Made by a program: the position numbers and the translations under genes
The notes under the pieces: model-generated
Databases searched by the model: none
Seen by the model: only the letters and a program-made list of their open reading frames with translations
What the model was told of the DNA's origin: nothing
Shown here: positions 22,963 through 32,917 of the stretch, in pieces
Position numbering within the stretch: the stretch's first letter is position 1
Layout: each line of letters starts with the position of its first letter
DNA from: Scytonema millei VB511283
GTDB lineage: Bacteria > Cyanobacteriota > Cyanobacteriia > Cyanobacteriales > Chroococcidiopsidaceae
Assembly (NCBI RefSeq): GCF_000817735.3
Contig: NZ_JTJC03000001.1
Span: forward strand, 62,001 to 126,000
Direction: 5' to 3'
DNA length: 64,000 nt

Positions 22963-25212
22963 CTAGGGTACTTCAATCGGAATCAAAGCATTCTCAGGCA
23001 AATACTGCTGGAATCTGCCCTCGTCTGCCAAGACCAAAACCAAGCGCAAAGGATAATCTGGTGGCATTTGCAAGTCAGCCCAAGGAACTGCTACTTCTAG
23101 GCAACGCTCTAGCGCTACTTGAGCGCGACTGGCGCGGGGATGCCATTGATAGTGTTCTCCCGCCTCTTGAAAGTGAACCGATTGTGTAAGTAAATTAACT
23201 TCCAAGCGATGGTGAAACATATAGTTCATCGGCGCTTGCTCTGGCAAGTCTACCAAAGGCGGGGGGCTGTTATGCATGGTGCGATCGGGATAGAACCAGA
23301 GCAAATTGAGTTCTGGTGGCAAGTCCTGACCTGGCTTTGCTCCTGTTTTGAAATCTAATCTGAGATAGAAATTTAAGTGATCTACCCCGTACCAAATGCG
23401 CTGTACCGTGCTGCTTTGATGCATCGTTCCCCGCGCTCCACCAACTTCTAAGCGTCCGGCTTTGTCCCAGTCCTGCTCGTCGCCCATACCGTCAATGTTG
23501 GGGTGAATGAAGCTTTGGGGGCGATGGTCGGCGGGAGCGGCATGAATTTCCACCGGACGCAGCAGCACTGGAGGAACGGGTTGATTCAAGGCTTGATAAA
23601 TGCCACACAAATGCTCTCGAAATAACTGGTCGAAGATAGCATCGTGATTGGAGGAATGACCTTCACCAAACCACCAAAACCAATCGGAACCCTCGGCGGC
23701 GTATAAAGCTTCCCACACTTCGGGGTTATTCTCTTCTGTCGCCTCTGGATGCTGTGCTAACACATCTCTCGCTGCTGCTAGCAAGTCCCAAGCTCGATTT
23801 TTTGCCGGATCGCCAATCCAAGTGGTAAAGCTGCCATCTACCCAAGAACCACTGTGTAATTTCTCACCTGGAATTGTTGCAGTTGGGGGAAAAGCATCGA
23901 TAAATTCCGAGACGGTGACGAGTTTGATATGAGGATGGTTGCTGAGAGTTTGATATAAGTTTTCTAAAAAGGGTTTGCCATCTTGAGGATAATATTCCCA
24001 GCAGTTTTCGCCATCTAAGGCAATTGTGACCAGCCAAGGTTGTTCTAAGCTAGTCCGATCGCCTTCTTGGTGCTGTTTGAGCTGATGGGCGATCGACTCT
24101 AAATGTCCCACCAAATCTGCGGCGGCGCGTTTGGGTGGCATCGACCCATATGTAAAACCAATTAAATCAGACAATCTATGATCGCGAAAGACAATAGATA
24201 AATCTCCCGCTGCTGTCTGCAAGCGATAGGGACGGTATAACAATTCTGGTTCGATGACATTTCCCGCCCCGTCGCGGTGGAAAAAGTGCTTGAGCGTCCA
24301 CCCTAAAACGGCTTCATCAGAAACAATCCAATTAAATCCTTGCTTGATAATATAAGGAAGAATTTCAGGACTGACAGACTGTTCGGAGGGCCACAAACCC
24401 CTGGGTATTTGTCCAAAGCGGTCTTCGTATAACTCCCATGCTTTTTGCAAGTGACGCGGAATATCTTCTGCCCATTGGAATCGGTAATTGGGCAGGTTCA
24501 TATTCGGTACGGCAACCCGACCGGAGTTTGTATCGGCAAGTAAAGGCAGAATTGGATGAGTGTAAGGTGAGGTAGTAACTTCTAGTTGCCCCGTTTCCTG
24601 CATGTGCCGATGTTGAGGGACAATCCGACTAATAATTTCCCTTTGTTTAGAATAAATCCGCTGGCGATCGCTTAAAGTAAAACCCCGACCTTGTTGCAAC
24701 CATTGGGCAATTTCGGAGTCGTCCCAAAAAATCGGATCGATCCAAACTAAATTATGCCAAGCCAGTAGATCGCCATAATCTTCCTTCTGCCAGTTGTCCA
24801 AACACCAAGCTGCACCGCGTTCCTGCCGTTGATGGTACAACTCTGCATAACGGGGATGGGGATCGATCAGCGTATGGTGGTTGGCATCAAAAAAGTTCGC
24901 GATGATAAATTGTTGCTGCTCCCTTTGCAGTTGCTCTGTAGGTGTCAAGCTAACTGTGAGATAGGGATCGAAAGCAGTCCCAGCAATGTAATCTTCTAGT
25001 TGCAGAATCAGAGAAGGAACGAGGTTAACCGTTTGATGTAACTTAGGATAACGCTCTAGAATTAACACCAAATCTAGATAGTCTTTTGTCCCGTGCAACC
25101 TAACCCACGGCAAGCGATACTGATTGGATGTAGAAGCAGAACTGCGATCGCGACTTTTATACAGTGGTTGGTGCTGATGCCAGACGAATGCAACGTATAA
25201 AGGATGGGGCAT
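22963..25212 (-). CDS. Glycoside hydrolase family 57 protein
   Basis: 749 aa. GH57 motifs are visible: HQHQPLY near the N-terminus, the nucleophile region GLWPSEQSVS, WIVSDEAVLGW, and the acid/base region VTIALDGENCWEYYPQDG. GH57 enzymes act on alpha-glucans (amylase, branching, amylopullulanase). The C-terminal 180 residues form a beta-rich domain as in long GH57 proteins. Likely works on glycogen or maltodextrin in the cytosol; exact activity not readable. Confidence 0.9.
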   Translation of the reverse strand: MPHPLYVAFVWHQHQPLYKSRDRSSASTSNQYRLPWVRLHGTKDYLDLVLILERYPKLHQTVNLVPSLILQLEDYIAGTAFDPYLTVSLTPTEQLQREQQQFIIANFFDANHHTLIDPHPRYAELYHQRQERGAAWCLDNWQKEDYGDLLAWHNLVWIDPIFWDDSEIAQWLQQGRGFTLSDRQRIYSKQREIISRIVPQHRHMQETGQLEVTTSPYTHPILPLLADTNSGRVAVPNMNLPNYRFQWAEDIPRHLQKAWELYEDRFGQIPRGLWPSEQSVSPEILPYIIKQGFNWIVSDEAVLGWTLKHFFHRDGAGNVIEPELLYRPYRLQTAAGDLSIVFRDHRLSDLIGFTYGSMPPKRAAADLVGHLESIAHQLKQHQEGDRTSLEQPWLVTIALDGENCWEYYPQDGKPFLENLYQTLSNHPHIKLVTVSEFIDAFPPTATIPGEKLHSGSWVDGSFTTWIGDPAKNRAWDLLAAARDVLAQHPEATEENNPEVWEALYAAEGSDWFWWFGEGHSSNHDAIFDQLFREHLCGIYQALNQPVPPVLLRPVEIHAAPADHRPQSFIHPNIDGMGDEQDWDKAGRLEVGGARGTMHQSSTVQRIWYGVDHLNFYLRLDFKTGAKPGQDLPPELNLLWFYPDRTMHNSPPPLVDLPEQAPMNYMFHHRLEVNLLTQSVHFQEAGEHYQWHPRASRAQVALERCLEVAVPWADLQMPPDYPLRLVLVLADEGRFQQYLPENALIPIEVP

Positions 25213-25362
25213 AGGTATCGATCGGTAGTTGGTAGTTGGTAGTTGGTAATGGTAATTGGTAATCGGTGGTAGACGCTACACGGAGTGAAGACAGTCAACC
25301 GTCAACCGCGAACTGTCAACCATTAACCCATTACCCATTACCCATTACTCATTACCTCATCG

Positions 25363-25593
25363 CTAGATCACTTGTTCGACTTCGGCGATTTCGGGGATCA
25401 TTTCCCGCAAACGGCGCTCGATTCCCATTCTCAGAGTCATGGTAGAACTAGGGCAAGAACCACAAGCTCCTTGTAACCGCAACCGCACGATTGGACCGTC
25501 GAGTTCGACTAGTTCTACGTTGCCACCATCTGACATCAGATAGGGGCGCATTTCATCCAAAACTGTTTCTACATTATCTGTTGTGAGTTCCAT
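25363..25593 (-). CDS. nfu: NifU-like iron-sulfur scaffold (Nfu, C-terminal domain type)
   Basis: 76 aa, the whole Nfu domain: [20 protein letters not shown] then [23 protein letters not shown]. The CGSCPSS motif holds the Fe-S cluster. Cyanobacteria use this short Nfu as the main scaffold for photosystem I and other clusters. Confidence 0.93.
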   Translation of the reverse strand: MELTTDNVETVLDEMRPYLMSDGGNVELVELDGPIVRLRLQGACGSCPSSTMTLRMGIERRLREMIPEIAEVEQVI

Positions 25594-25702
25594 AGAATTA
25601 GACCTTTGTTTAACAAACTTGCTAAAACGATCCTAGCTCTAGTCAGTTATCAGTTGTCAGTTATGAGTGACTAGTGGCTAGTGACTAGCCACTAGTCACT
25701 AA

Positions 25703-26353
25703 CTAAACAACAGCAGGCTCTAGTAGTTTGATGTTAGAGAAGTTGAATTCAGTTTTGATTCGCTCTTGTTGCTGATAGTCTTCTACAATTTGCTTGGTCA
25801 TGACGTAATAGTTACCAAATTTTTCGTAAAAGTCTTGAAACTTTAATACCTTGATGACTTCGTTGGTTTGTGGATTGCGAAAAACCGCATCGTAGCGACT
25901 AGCTACATAACCCCCGCCTGTATCTAAGCTATCGTGGGTATCGATGACAAAAGCCATGCGACCCATAACGCGGCTGACTTGGCAAATTTCCGTACCGCGC
26001 ACTTTGTAGTTAGAACCCATAGCATCGCCTTTGACCAGGATTTCTACTGCGCCACTGTCATCGAGTTTACCGAGGCTAAACTCATTTTTGCCGTGAGACT
26101 GCTCGAATTGCGATCGCTTGCGGTGAGTAACAATGTCTCGCAATTGGGTATAGACGCTTTCTTGTACTTTTTCGTCTTCTATACCCGTAACTTCTACGCT
26201 CAAATCGCGATTTATCCGAATTCTACCCGTGTAGACTTCATCACCTTGTGTCAATTGCACGTCTGCACTGTAACCGGGAAAGTTTTCATCCCAGGTGTAG
26301 CGATTTTCGTAAGCCGTCTTGAATAAGTCCCGCGCACTTGTTTGCTCTGTCAT
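25703..26353 (-). CDS. DUF3386 family protein
   Basis: 216 aa. Matches the cyanobacterial DUF3386 family (ARDLFKTAYENRYTWDENFPGYSADV, GRIRINRDLSVEV). No membrane segment or signal. Function unknown; the fold is likely beta-rich. A TAGTGAC heptamer block lies at its 3' end. Confidence 0.8.
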   Translation of the reverse strand: MTEQTSARDLFKTAYENRYTWDENFPGYSADVQLTQGDEVYTGRIRINRDLSVEVTGIEDEKVQESVYTQLRDIVTHRKRSQFEQSHGKNEFSLGKLDDSGAVEILVKGDAMGSNYKVRGTEICQVSRVMGRMAFVIDTHDSLDTGGGYVASRYDAVFRNPQTNEVIKVLKFQDFYEKFGNYYVMTKQIVEDYQQQERIKTEFNFSNIKLLEPAVV

Positions 26354-26504
26354 AGCACTGTTGTGACTTCACCTTTTACAGTTTAGTCTGAACGAGGGGT
26401 GAGGAGCGAGGAGTGAGGAGCGAGGGGTCATTTGTCATTTGTCACTGGTAAAAAAGTGGTGCGTCGTAATTGGTAATTAGTTGCTAGTCACTAATAACTG
26501 GTTA

Positions 26505-26545
26505 CTGGTCACTGATAACTGATAACTGATAACTGATAACTGATT
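26505..26545. repeat. CTGATAA heptamer array
   Basis: Five CTGATAA units at the 3' end of the histidine kinase gene, ending at its stop codon. Confidence 0.8.
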
Positions 26546-28376
26546 ACTCCCCATCTCCCAGTCCTAATACCATCAACGGCTCTTGATACAGGGGGACAGT
26601 GAAGGTGACTGTGGAGCCAAGTCCCTCACCCATGCTATAAAAATTGACTGTTCCCCCCATAGCTTCGACTAGTTTTTGGGAAATTGTTAATCCCAGACCA
26701 GTACCACCATACTGCCGCGTGCGAGAGCCGTCTACTTGGCTAAAAGATTGAAATAGTTTATCTTGCTTGTCTAAGGAAACACCGATGCCCGTATCGGCAA
26801 CGCGAACTTTCACCATTCCCGGTAGGACTTGATTTTGAAAGATGGTTTTTTTCCGGGTGATATCCGCACTAATAGTGACTCCGCCTTCATGGGTAAATTT
26901 GATCGCATTCCCGACCAAATTGAGCATCACTTGCAATAGCCGTTGGTAATTCCCTAAGACAATTATTTCATCTGCCGTAGGTGGTAATTGGATTTGCAAA
27001 CTTAAATTTTTCTGCTCGGCTTGGGTTCTGGTAAAGTCTTCGAGATCGCTAAATAGTTCGTTGAGTCTAACTTGACCTAACTCCAAATCCATTTTGCCTG
27101 CTTCAATTTTGGCAATATCTAGAATGTCGTTGATGATATTGAGCAGGTGCAAGCCGGAGCGATAGGCTTCTTGGATAAATTCTTCCTGTTCTTCAGGATC
27201 GTCCGCCATTCCCTCAAGCACTAACTTTAAAAATCCCAGCATTCCATTCAGCGGCGTGCGGAGTTCGTGAGAAGTGTTAGCGAGAAATTCGCTTTTGAGG
27301 CGGGAGGCTTCTTCTGCTTGTTGACGAGCTTCTTCTAGCTGTCTGTATAGAGTAGCATGGGCGATCGCCGTACCAATTTGATCGGCTAAGTCTCGGACTA
27401 ACTCAATTTCTTCCGTCGTCCACTGGCGTAAGCGCGAGATCGGATGCAACATCGAACTACTGTGAGTCTGTGGTTGAAGGCTGCGTTCGCAATGCTGCAA
27501 GCAAATTAAGCCGTTAGGCTTGTCGCGATCGACCGTTGCTAATAGTAAAATTGATTGTTGAAACTGGGGATTTTCTGTCTTCTCGATCGCCACAGGTGCA
27601 AGAGTCTCTAAAGCCTGACAGTAACCTGGTTCGTGCATAATATCAATTGATTGACCCAGCATCGATCGCACTGCCATTTGGCGATACTCGGCTACCACTT
27701 GCAAATGGAGATCTTCCGGTCTGTACGAGCAAATAATACAATGACTGACACCCAAGGCTTGACCCAAACTTTCTACAGTTTGCTGCCAAATTGTATTTAG
27801 ATCTAACGTACGGCGAATGTTACGCGCAATTTGACTGAGAAGCTTTTTAGACGAGACTGAACCGAGCGATCCCATTGCGCTAGTCGCCAATTCTGAATAG
27901 ACATCCGCTACCACTTCGTTGTCTATTTCTTCTAAGTGTCGCCCTATGACTAAAACTGAAGTAGCCGATCCCGTTGCGGGTAAAATTGGGCTAATTGCCA
28001 ACTCAAATCCAAACAATTTTTGTCCGTAGCGAAATACGCAGTGACAGCGTTCGGGAACAAGACTTTCCAAAATCCTTTGCACCCGTCTTAAGTACGCAGT
28101 TGGATCTAAAGGTCCAAATGTCTGTTCTAAAGATTGTCCTACAATCCGCTCTTGCTGCAAACCAACGCTATCAGCTTGTTGCCATGAAAAACAAAGATAG
28201 CAACCCGAGCTATCCTGCACGTAGGCTAATTCAGCTCCTATAGAAGACAGAGAGCCGTTGGAATTCATACCAAATGACTCAAATGAGGATGTGAAAGCTG
28301 GCTGGTGGGAATCTGTATCAGCACTCATTACTAAAGATAGTTCGACACAGCGCAAGTCGAATGACTCGACAAACAT
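26544..28376 (-). CDS. Hybrid-less sensor histidine kinase (PAS-like, GAF, HisKA, HATPase)
   Basis: About 610 aa. Order: a PAS-like N-terminal region (about 45-145, YVQDSSGCYLCFSW...), a GAF domain (about 185-335), HisKA with SHELRTPLNGMLGF (phospho-acceptor His), and HATPase with N box LVGNAIKFTH, G1 DTGIG and G2 GGTGLGL. No membrane segment, so cytosolic. The start is uncertain: a longer frame begins with TTG at 28472; Met at 28376 or 28328 are the ATG choices and neither has a strong ribosome site. No response regulator is adjacent. Confidence 0.87.
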   Translation of the reverse strand: MFVESFDLRCVELSLVMSADTDSHQPAFTSSFESFGMNSNGSLSSIGAELAYVQDSSGCYLCFSWQQADSVGLQQERIVGQSLEQTFGPLDPTAYLRRVQRILESLVPERCHCVFRYGQKLFGFELAISPILPATGSATSVLVIGRHLEEIDNEVVADVYSELATSAMGSLGSVSSKKLLSQIARNIRRTLDLNTIWQQTVESLGQALGVSHCIICSYRPEDLHLQVVAEYRQMAVRSMLGQSIDIMHEPGYCQALETLAPVAIEKTENPQFQQSILLLATVDRDKPNGLICLQHCERSLQPQTHSSSMLHPISRLRQWTTEEIELVRDLADQIGTAIAHATLYRQLEEARQQAEEASRLKSEFLANTSHELRTPLNGMLGFLKLVLEGMADDPEEQEEFIQEAYRSGLHLLNIINDILDIAKIEAGKMDLELGQVRLNELFSDLEDFTRTQAEQKNLSLQIQLPPTADEIIVLGNYQRLLQVMLNLVGNAIKFTHEGGVTISADITRKKTIFQNQVLPGMVKVRVADTGIGVSLDKQDKLFQSFSQVDGSRTRQYGGTGLGLTISQKLVEAMGGTVNFYSMGEGLGSTVTFTVPLYQEPLMVLGLGDGE

Positions 28377-28487
28377 TTGCTTCGAGTTTGGCACAAAACC
28401 TGATAAATTGGGAATTTTGCTTGGTGTCGCCAGCAATTTACCAAGCGGTCTAGTAAAGAGAGCGTTTACCAAGTCAGATGAAAACTG

Positions 28488-28715
28488 TTAATCGTTCCAC
28501 TCACCTCGCGGTGGTACGGGTGTACGAGGGATCGTACGGGTTAGTTCATCATCTCGCTGCGTTTCACCGCGCAGCCATTGACGGATAGCGACTTCAATCA
28601 CTTTACTCGGATCGTTAGTTAAATGCTGAATTTGATCGACGAGTTCCGAATCTAAATGAATCGAGAGTTTTATCTTGTCGAGGTTTGCGTCTGATGTATC
28701 GATGTTGTCATTCAT
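28488..28715 (-). CDS. Small ribbon-helix-helix-like protein
   Basis: 75 aa. KIKLSIHLDSELVDQIQHLTNDPSKVIEVAIRQWLRGE has the strand-helix-helix pattern of MetJ/Arc-type DNA-binding or antitoxin proteins. No toxin gene lies beside it. Just upstream of, and co-directional with, the histidine kinase. Confidence 0.6.
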   Translation of the reverse strand: MNDNIDTSDANLDKIKLSIHLDSELVDQIQHLTNDPSKVIEVAIRQWLRGETQRDDELTRTIPRTPVPPRGEWND

Positions 28716-28861
28716 AAGCGCTAAACGGTAATTGATTTAGCAAACGTACCTTTTGCCATACCTGGCTTGCAGTTCTTCCTGCGCAGCTATCTAAACTAGA
28801 ACAGGACTTTTCCGACGCTACTCAAGGGCGATCGCGTCCGAATAGGTCTATTGTAAGCTTT

Positions 28862-28975
28862 ATCAGTTGTCAGTTATCAGTTATCAGTTATTAGGAAACG
28901 GGGAACAGGAAAGAAAAAAGTTTCTTATTTCCGCCTTACGACTTACGACTTACGACTTACGGCTTACGACTTACC
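28862..28975. repeat. TTATCAG and TTACGAC heptamer arrays
   Basis: TTATCAG units (28862-28893) and five TTACGAC/TTACGGC units (about 28934-28972) upstream of lepA. Confidence 0.8.
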
Positions 28976-29049
28976 TTCCTACTCCCTCAATAAAAGATTA
29001 AAATGCGTTAAGTACGATCGCTATTTGCTTGCTACTAAATCGTAAAAAT

Positions 29050-30864
29050 ATGACAGATGTTTCCGCCGAGCGTATTCGTAATTTTTCAATTATCGCTCAC
29101 ATTGACCACGGGAAATCAACTCTAGCCGATCGCCTGTTGCTGACAACTGGTACGGTTGCAGAACGGGTGATGAAGCAGCAGTTTCTCGACAATATGGAGT
29201 TGGAACGAGAGCGCGGCATTACGATTAAGTTACAAGCGGCTCGGATGAACTATCAGGCAAAGGACGGAGAAGCTTACGTCCTCAATTTAATTGATACCCC
29301 AGGACATGTTGACTTTTCTTATGAAGTGTCTCGCTCTTTAGCAGCTTGCGAGGGAGCATTATTAGTTGTCGATGCTTCCCAAGGAGTAGAAGCACAAACT
29401 CTAGCAAATGTCTACTTAGCCTTGGAGCATGACTTAGAAATCATTCCCGTACTGAATAAAATTGACTTGCCAGGGGCAGAACCAGAACGGGTGATTGAAG
29501 AAATCGAACAAATTATTGGCTTAGATTGCAGCAATGCAATTTTAGCATCGGCAAAAGAGGGAATCGGCATTGACGAGATTTTAGAGGCGATCGTCCAGCG
29601 CGTCCCACCTCCAAGTAACACGATTGACGATCCCTTACGAGCATTGATTTTTGATAGCTACTACGATAGCTATAGAGGGGTCATCGTCTATTTTCGCGTC
29701 ATGGATGGTACGGTGAAAAAAGGCGATCGCGTTCGTTTGATGGCATCGAAAAAAGAATACGAAATTGACGAATTAGGTGTCCTCTCTCCAAATCAAAAGC
29801 AAGTCGAAGAACTCCACGCCGGAGAAGTCGGTTATCTCGCCGCCGCCATTAAAGCTGTAGCAGACGCGCGGGTGGGCGATACAATTACCCTAGCAGCAAA
29901 ACCAGCAGCTCAGGCTTTACCAGGTTACACCGAAGCAAAGCCGATGGTATTTTGTGGGATGTTTCCCACTGACTCAGACGAGTTTGAAAATCTGCGTGAT
30001 GCTCTGGAAAAGCTGAGGCTCAACGATGCAGCCTTGCAATACGAACCGGAAACCTCAAGCGCGATGGGGTTTGGTTTCCGCTGCGGTTTCTTGGGATTGT
30101 TACACATGGAAATCGTCCAAGAACGTTTAGAACGCGAATACGATTTAGATTTGGTAATTACAGCTCCATCGGTAGTTTACAAAGTAGTTACCAACAATGG
30201 CGAAGAAATTTATGTTGATAATCCCAGCAAGTTACCAGCACCCAACGAACGGGAAAGCATTGCTGAACCCTACGCTCAAGTAGAAATGATTACGCCAGAA
30301 TCTTTTGTTGGCACGTTGATGGAGTTGTGTCAAAATCGGCGGGGAATCTTCAAAGATATGAAGTATCTTACCCAGGGGCGCACGACATTAACTTATGAAT
30401 TGCCTTTGGCAGAGGTAGTCACAGACTTTTTCGATCAAATGAAGTCGCGATCGCGCGGATATGCCAGCATGGAGTATCATCTCATCGGCTACCGCGAAAA
30501 TCCCCTAGTCCGCCTAGATTTGATGATCAACGGCGATCCGGTAGACTCATTAGCAATGATCGTCCATCGTGACAAAGCCTATGGTGTCGGACGAGCGATG
30601 GCAGAAAAACTTAAAGAATTAATCCCGCGCCATCAATTTAAAGTCCCCATCCAAGCCGCCATCGGTAGCAAAGTCATCGCCAGCGAACACATTCCCGCCT
30701 TGCGTAAAGACGTACTTGCCAAATGCTACGGTGGTGACATCAGCCGCAAGAAAAAACTCTTGCAAAAACAAGCTAAAGGTAAAAAGCGGATGAAAGCCGT
30801 CGGTACGGTAGACGTACCCCAAGAAGCATTTATGGCTGTACTAAAATTGGATGGTTCGCAGTAG
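29050..30864 (+). CDS. lepA: Elongation factor 4 (LepA)
   Basis: 604 aa ribosomal back-translocase GTPase. G1 [10 protein letters not shown]2/G3 ERERGITIK and DTPGHVDF, G4 NKIDLPGA, and the LepA-specific C-terminal domain ([23 protein letters not shown]) that is basic and contacts tRNA. Met at 29050 ([15 protein letters not shown]) preferred. Confidence 0.97.
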   Translation: MTDVSAERIRNFSIIAHIDHGKSTLADRLLLTTGTVAERVMKQQFLDNMELERERGITIKLQAARMNYQAKDGEAYVLNLIDTPGHVDFSYEVSRSLAACEGALLVVDASQGVEAQTLANVYLALEHDLEIIPVLNKIDLPGAEPERVIEEIEQIIGLDCSNAILASAKEGIGIDEILEAIVQRVPPPSNTIDDPLRALIFDSYYDSYRGVIVYFRVMDGTVKKGDRVRLMASKKEYEIDELGVLSPNQKQVEELHAGEVGYLAAAIKAVADARVGDTITLAAKPAAQALPGYTEAKPMVFCGMFPTDSDEFENLRDALEKLRLNDAALQYEPETSSAMGFGFRCGFLGLLHMEIVQERLEREYDLDLVITAPSVVYKVVTNNGEEIYVDNPSKLPAPNERESIAEPYAQVEMITPESFVGTLMELCQNRRGIFKDMKYLTQGRTTLTYELPLAEVVTDFFDQMKSRSRGYASMEYHLIGYRENPLVRLDLMINGDPVDSLAMIVHRDKAYGVGRAMAEKLKELIPRHQFKVPIQAAIGSKVIASEHIPALRKDVLAKCYGGDISRKKKLLQKQAKGKKRMKAVGTVDVPQEAFMAVLKLDGSQ

Positions 30865-30865
30865 T

Positions 30866-31020
30866 GAGTGGCTGGTGGCTAGTGGCTAGTGGCTAGTAAA
30901 TAGGGTGTGGGGTGTGGGGTGTAGGGAATTTTGAATTGCTTCCCCAGCCTCCCCAGCTCCCTCAGCTCTCTTCCCCCCGACTCCCGACTCCCAATTCCCG
31001 ACTCCCGGCTCTTCCAGCAG
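30866..31020. repeat. TGGCTAG, CTCAGCTC and CGACTCC repeats
   Basis: Heptamer-like runs fill the gap from lepA to mnmA. No gene seen. Confidence 0.7.
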
Positions 31021-31075
31021 GCGATCGCCAAGAAGATCTAAATTAGTATCAGTATCTCGCCATTTTCCCAGAACC

Positions 31076-32137
31076 ATGAATAAAATCGTCGTCGGTCTTT
31101 CTGGTGGAGTTGATAGTTCCACCGCCGCCGCCATTCTACATAACCAAGGATATGATGTCGTTGGTCTCACCCTTTGGCTGATGAAAGGCAAAGGACAATG
31201 CTGTTCGGAGGGAATGGTAGATGCTGCATATATCTGCGAACAATTAGGTATTTCCCATCACATTGTCGATATGCGGGAAGTTTTTCAAACCCACATCATC
31301 GATTATTTAGTCTCTGGGTATAGCGACGGTATCACCCCTCTACCCTGTTCGCAGTGCAACAGAACGGTAAAATTCAGTCCCATGTTGCAGTATGCCAGGG
31401 AAAAATTGGGTGTAGACAAAATTGCGACGGGACACTACGCTCGAATTACCCACGATCCTACGTCGGGACGCTACCAATTGCGACGCGCTGTAGACCGCAA
31501 TAAAGATCAGTCGTACTTTTTATACGATTTGACCCAAAATGTTTTAGCAGGTGTCGTGTTTCCACTCGGCGAAAAACTGAAAGTCGAAACGCGACAAATC
31601 GCCTCTGAATACAATTTGAAAACAGCCGATAAGCCAGAAAGCCAAGACTTGTGCTTAATTGAAAGCCACGGTTCGATGCGGGAGTTTTTGGATAAATACA
31701 TTGCTCCCAAAAAAGGCGAAATTATCGATGCTGCTGGCAAGGTACTGGGACAGCATGATGGTGTCCATCATTACACGATCGGGCAGCGCAAAGGTTTGGG
31801 AATTGCCGCAGCCGAGCCGCTGTACGTGATTGGCTTAGATCCGGTAATGAATCGGGTAATTGTGGGCGATCGCACTACTGCTAACCAGCTAGAATGTACC
31901 GTGGGGCGGGTTAACTGGGTTTCTATATTGGAACCAAATGCACCCATTCGCGCTCAAGTCCAAGTGCGATATCGTTCGACTGCGGTGGATGTAACGGTGG
32001 TTCCTTTAGCAATTTCTCGCGTTAAGTTGGTATTTGACGAACCCCAATTTAGCATTACACCCGGACAAGCCGCTGTTTGGTACGATGGCGATATGGTTTT
32101 GGGTGGCGGGATTATTGAAAAGCCTGCCAATAGTTGA
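31076..32137 (+). CDS. mnmA: tRNA-specific 2-thiouridylase
   Basis: 353 aa. P loop SGGVDSST, the first catalytic Cys in [11 protein letters not shown], and the second in SQDLCLI. It thiolates U34 of tRNA-Lys, -Glu and -Gln. Normal length and intact. Confidence 0.96.
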   Translation: MNKIVVGLSGGVDSSTAAAILHNQGYDVVGLTLWLMKGKGQCCSEGMVDAAYICEQLGISHHIVDMREVFQTHIIDYLVSGYSDGITPLPCSQCNRTVKFSPMLQYAREKLGVDKIATGHYARITHDPTSGRYQLRRAVDRNKDQSYFLYDLTQNVLAGVVFPLGEKLKVETRQIASEYNLKTADKPESQDLCLIESHGSMREFLDKYIAPKKGEIIDAAGKVLGQHDGVHHYTIGQRKGLGIAAAEPLYVIGLDPVMNRVIVGDRTTANQLECTVGRVNWVSILEPNAPIRAQVQVRYRSTAVDVTVVPLAISRVKLVFDEPQFSITPGQAAVWYDGDMVLGGGIIEKPANS

Positions 32138-32191
32138 TACATACACGTAGGGGCGCACAATTGAACAGCCCGCACCGTATACATACACGTA

Positions 32192-32218
32192 GGAGAGCGA
32201 AAAATTTCGGGGGAGATG
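32192..32218. repeat. Left terminal inverted repeat of the IS
   Basis: Starts GGAGAGCGAAAAATTTCGGG and ends GGAGATG. Pairs with 35054-35080, with one mismatch. Confidence 0.92.
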
Positions 32219-32245
32219 AGGGACACAACGCGGTAAGATGACCCC

Positions 32246-32839
32246 ATGTCCGATTCTTCCGAACCCGTTATCTACCAATTAAAGATAGTGTTGCTTGGCA
32301 TCAGTCCCATGATCTGGCGACGCATACTTGTCAGCAGCGACAGCACGATAGAAGACTTGCATTACACGCTCCAGCTGGCAATGGGCTGGTCAGACATCCA
32401 CCTGCACCATTTCATCATTCATGGTAAGCAGTATGGAATTACCCAACCAGGGGGAACGGTATTTAGTGACTGCGCCAGCGAAGTGAAGTTAGGTTCGTTT
32501 GGATTAAGACTAAAAGAAAAATTTCTCTACGAATATGACTTCAGCATATGTCCATCAATGGGTACATGGCGTTACTGGTGGCGGCATCAAATTCGAGTAG
32601 AAGCTATTTTGACTCCAGACCAAAAACAAGTTTACCCAATCTGTACTGCTGGTAAGGGTATTTGTCCCCCAGAGAACTGTGGTGGTCCTTGGGGCTTTAT
32701 GAAAGCGAGGGAAGAGTTTTTTATTTGGGACGTGTTAGAGCGTTTTGCTTCAATGTTGAGAAACAAGAATTTTGACATGGATAGAGAAGAAGCCAGCGAG
32801 CTACGCGCCTTGGCTATTAGTTTATCAAAACCGCTTTGA
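32246..32839 (+). CDS. pRiA4b ORF-3-like (IS1096 TnpR-like) passenger protein
   Basis: 197 aa. QLKIVLLGISPMIWRRILV, LHYTLQLAMGWSDIHLHHF, FLYEYDF and the Cys-containing CTAGKGICPPENCGGPWGF are the PRiA4_ORF3 pattern. The family occurs on plasmids and as the second gene of IS1096-like elements, where it is called TnpR, but a resolvase activity has not been shown to my knowledge. First gene of the element. Confidence 0.85.
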   Translation: MSDSSEPVIYQLKIVLLGISPMIWRRILVSSDSTIEDLHYTLQLAMGWSDIHLHHFIIHGKQYGITQPGGTVFSDCASEVKLGSFGLRLKEKFLYEYDFSICPSMGTWRYWWRHQIRVEAILTPDQKQVYPICTAGKGICPPENCGGPWGFMKAREEFFIWDVLERFASMLRNKNFDMDREEASELRALAISLSKPL

Positions 32840-32917
32840 CCGTCAAGAAGTCAACAAGCATTTACGGCAATACACCACGGGAGATAGAAAGTCGTTGTTA
32901 TTTGAGCAGGGAATAGT

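Noticed and set aside
28508-28524. Sequence fitting the LexA consensus (GGTACGGGTGTACG)
   Set aside because: Lies inside the 3' part of the RHH-like coding region, with no promoter elements; likely chance.
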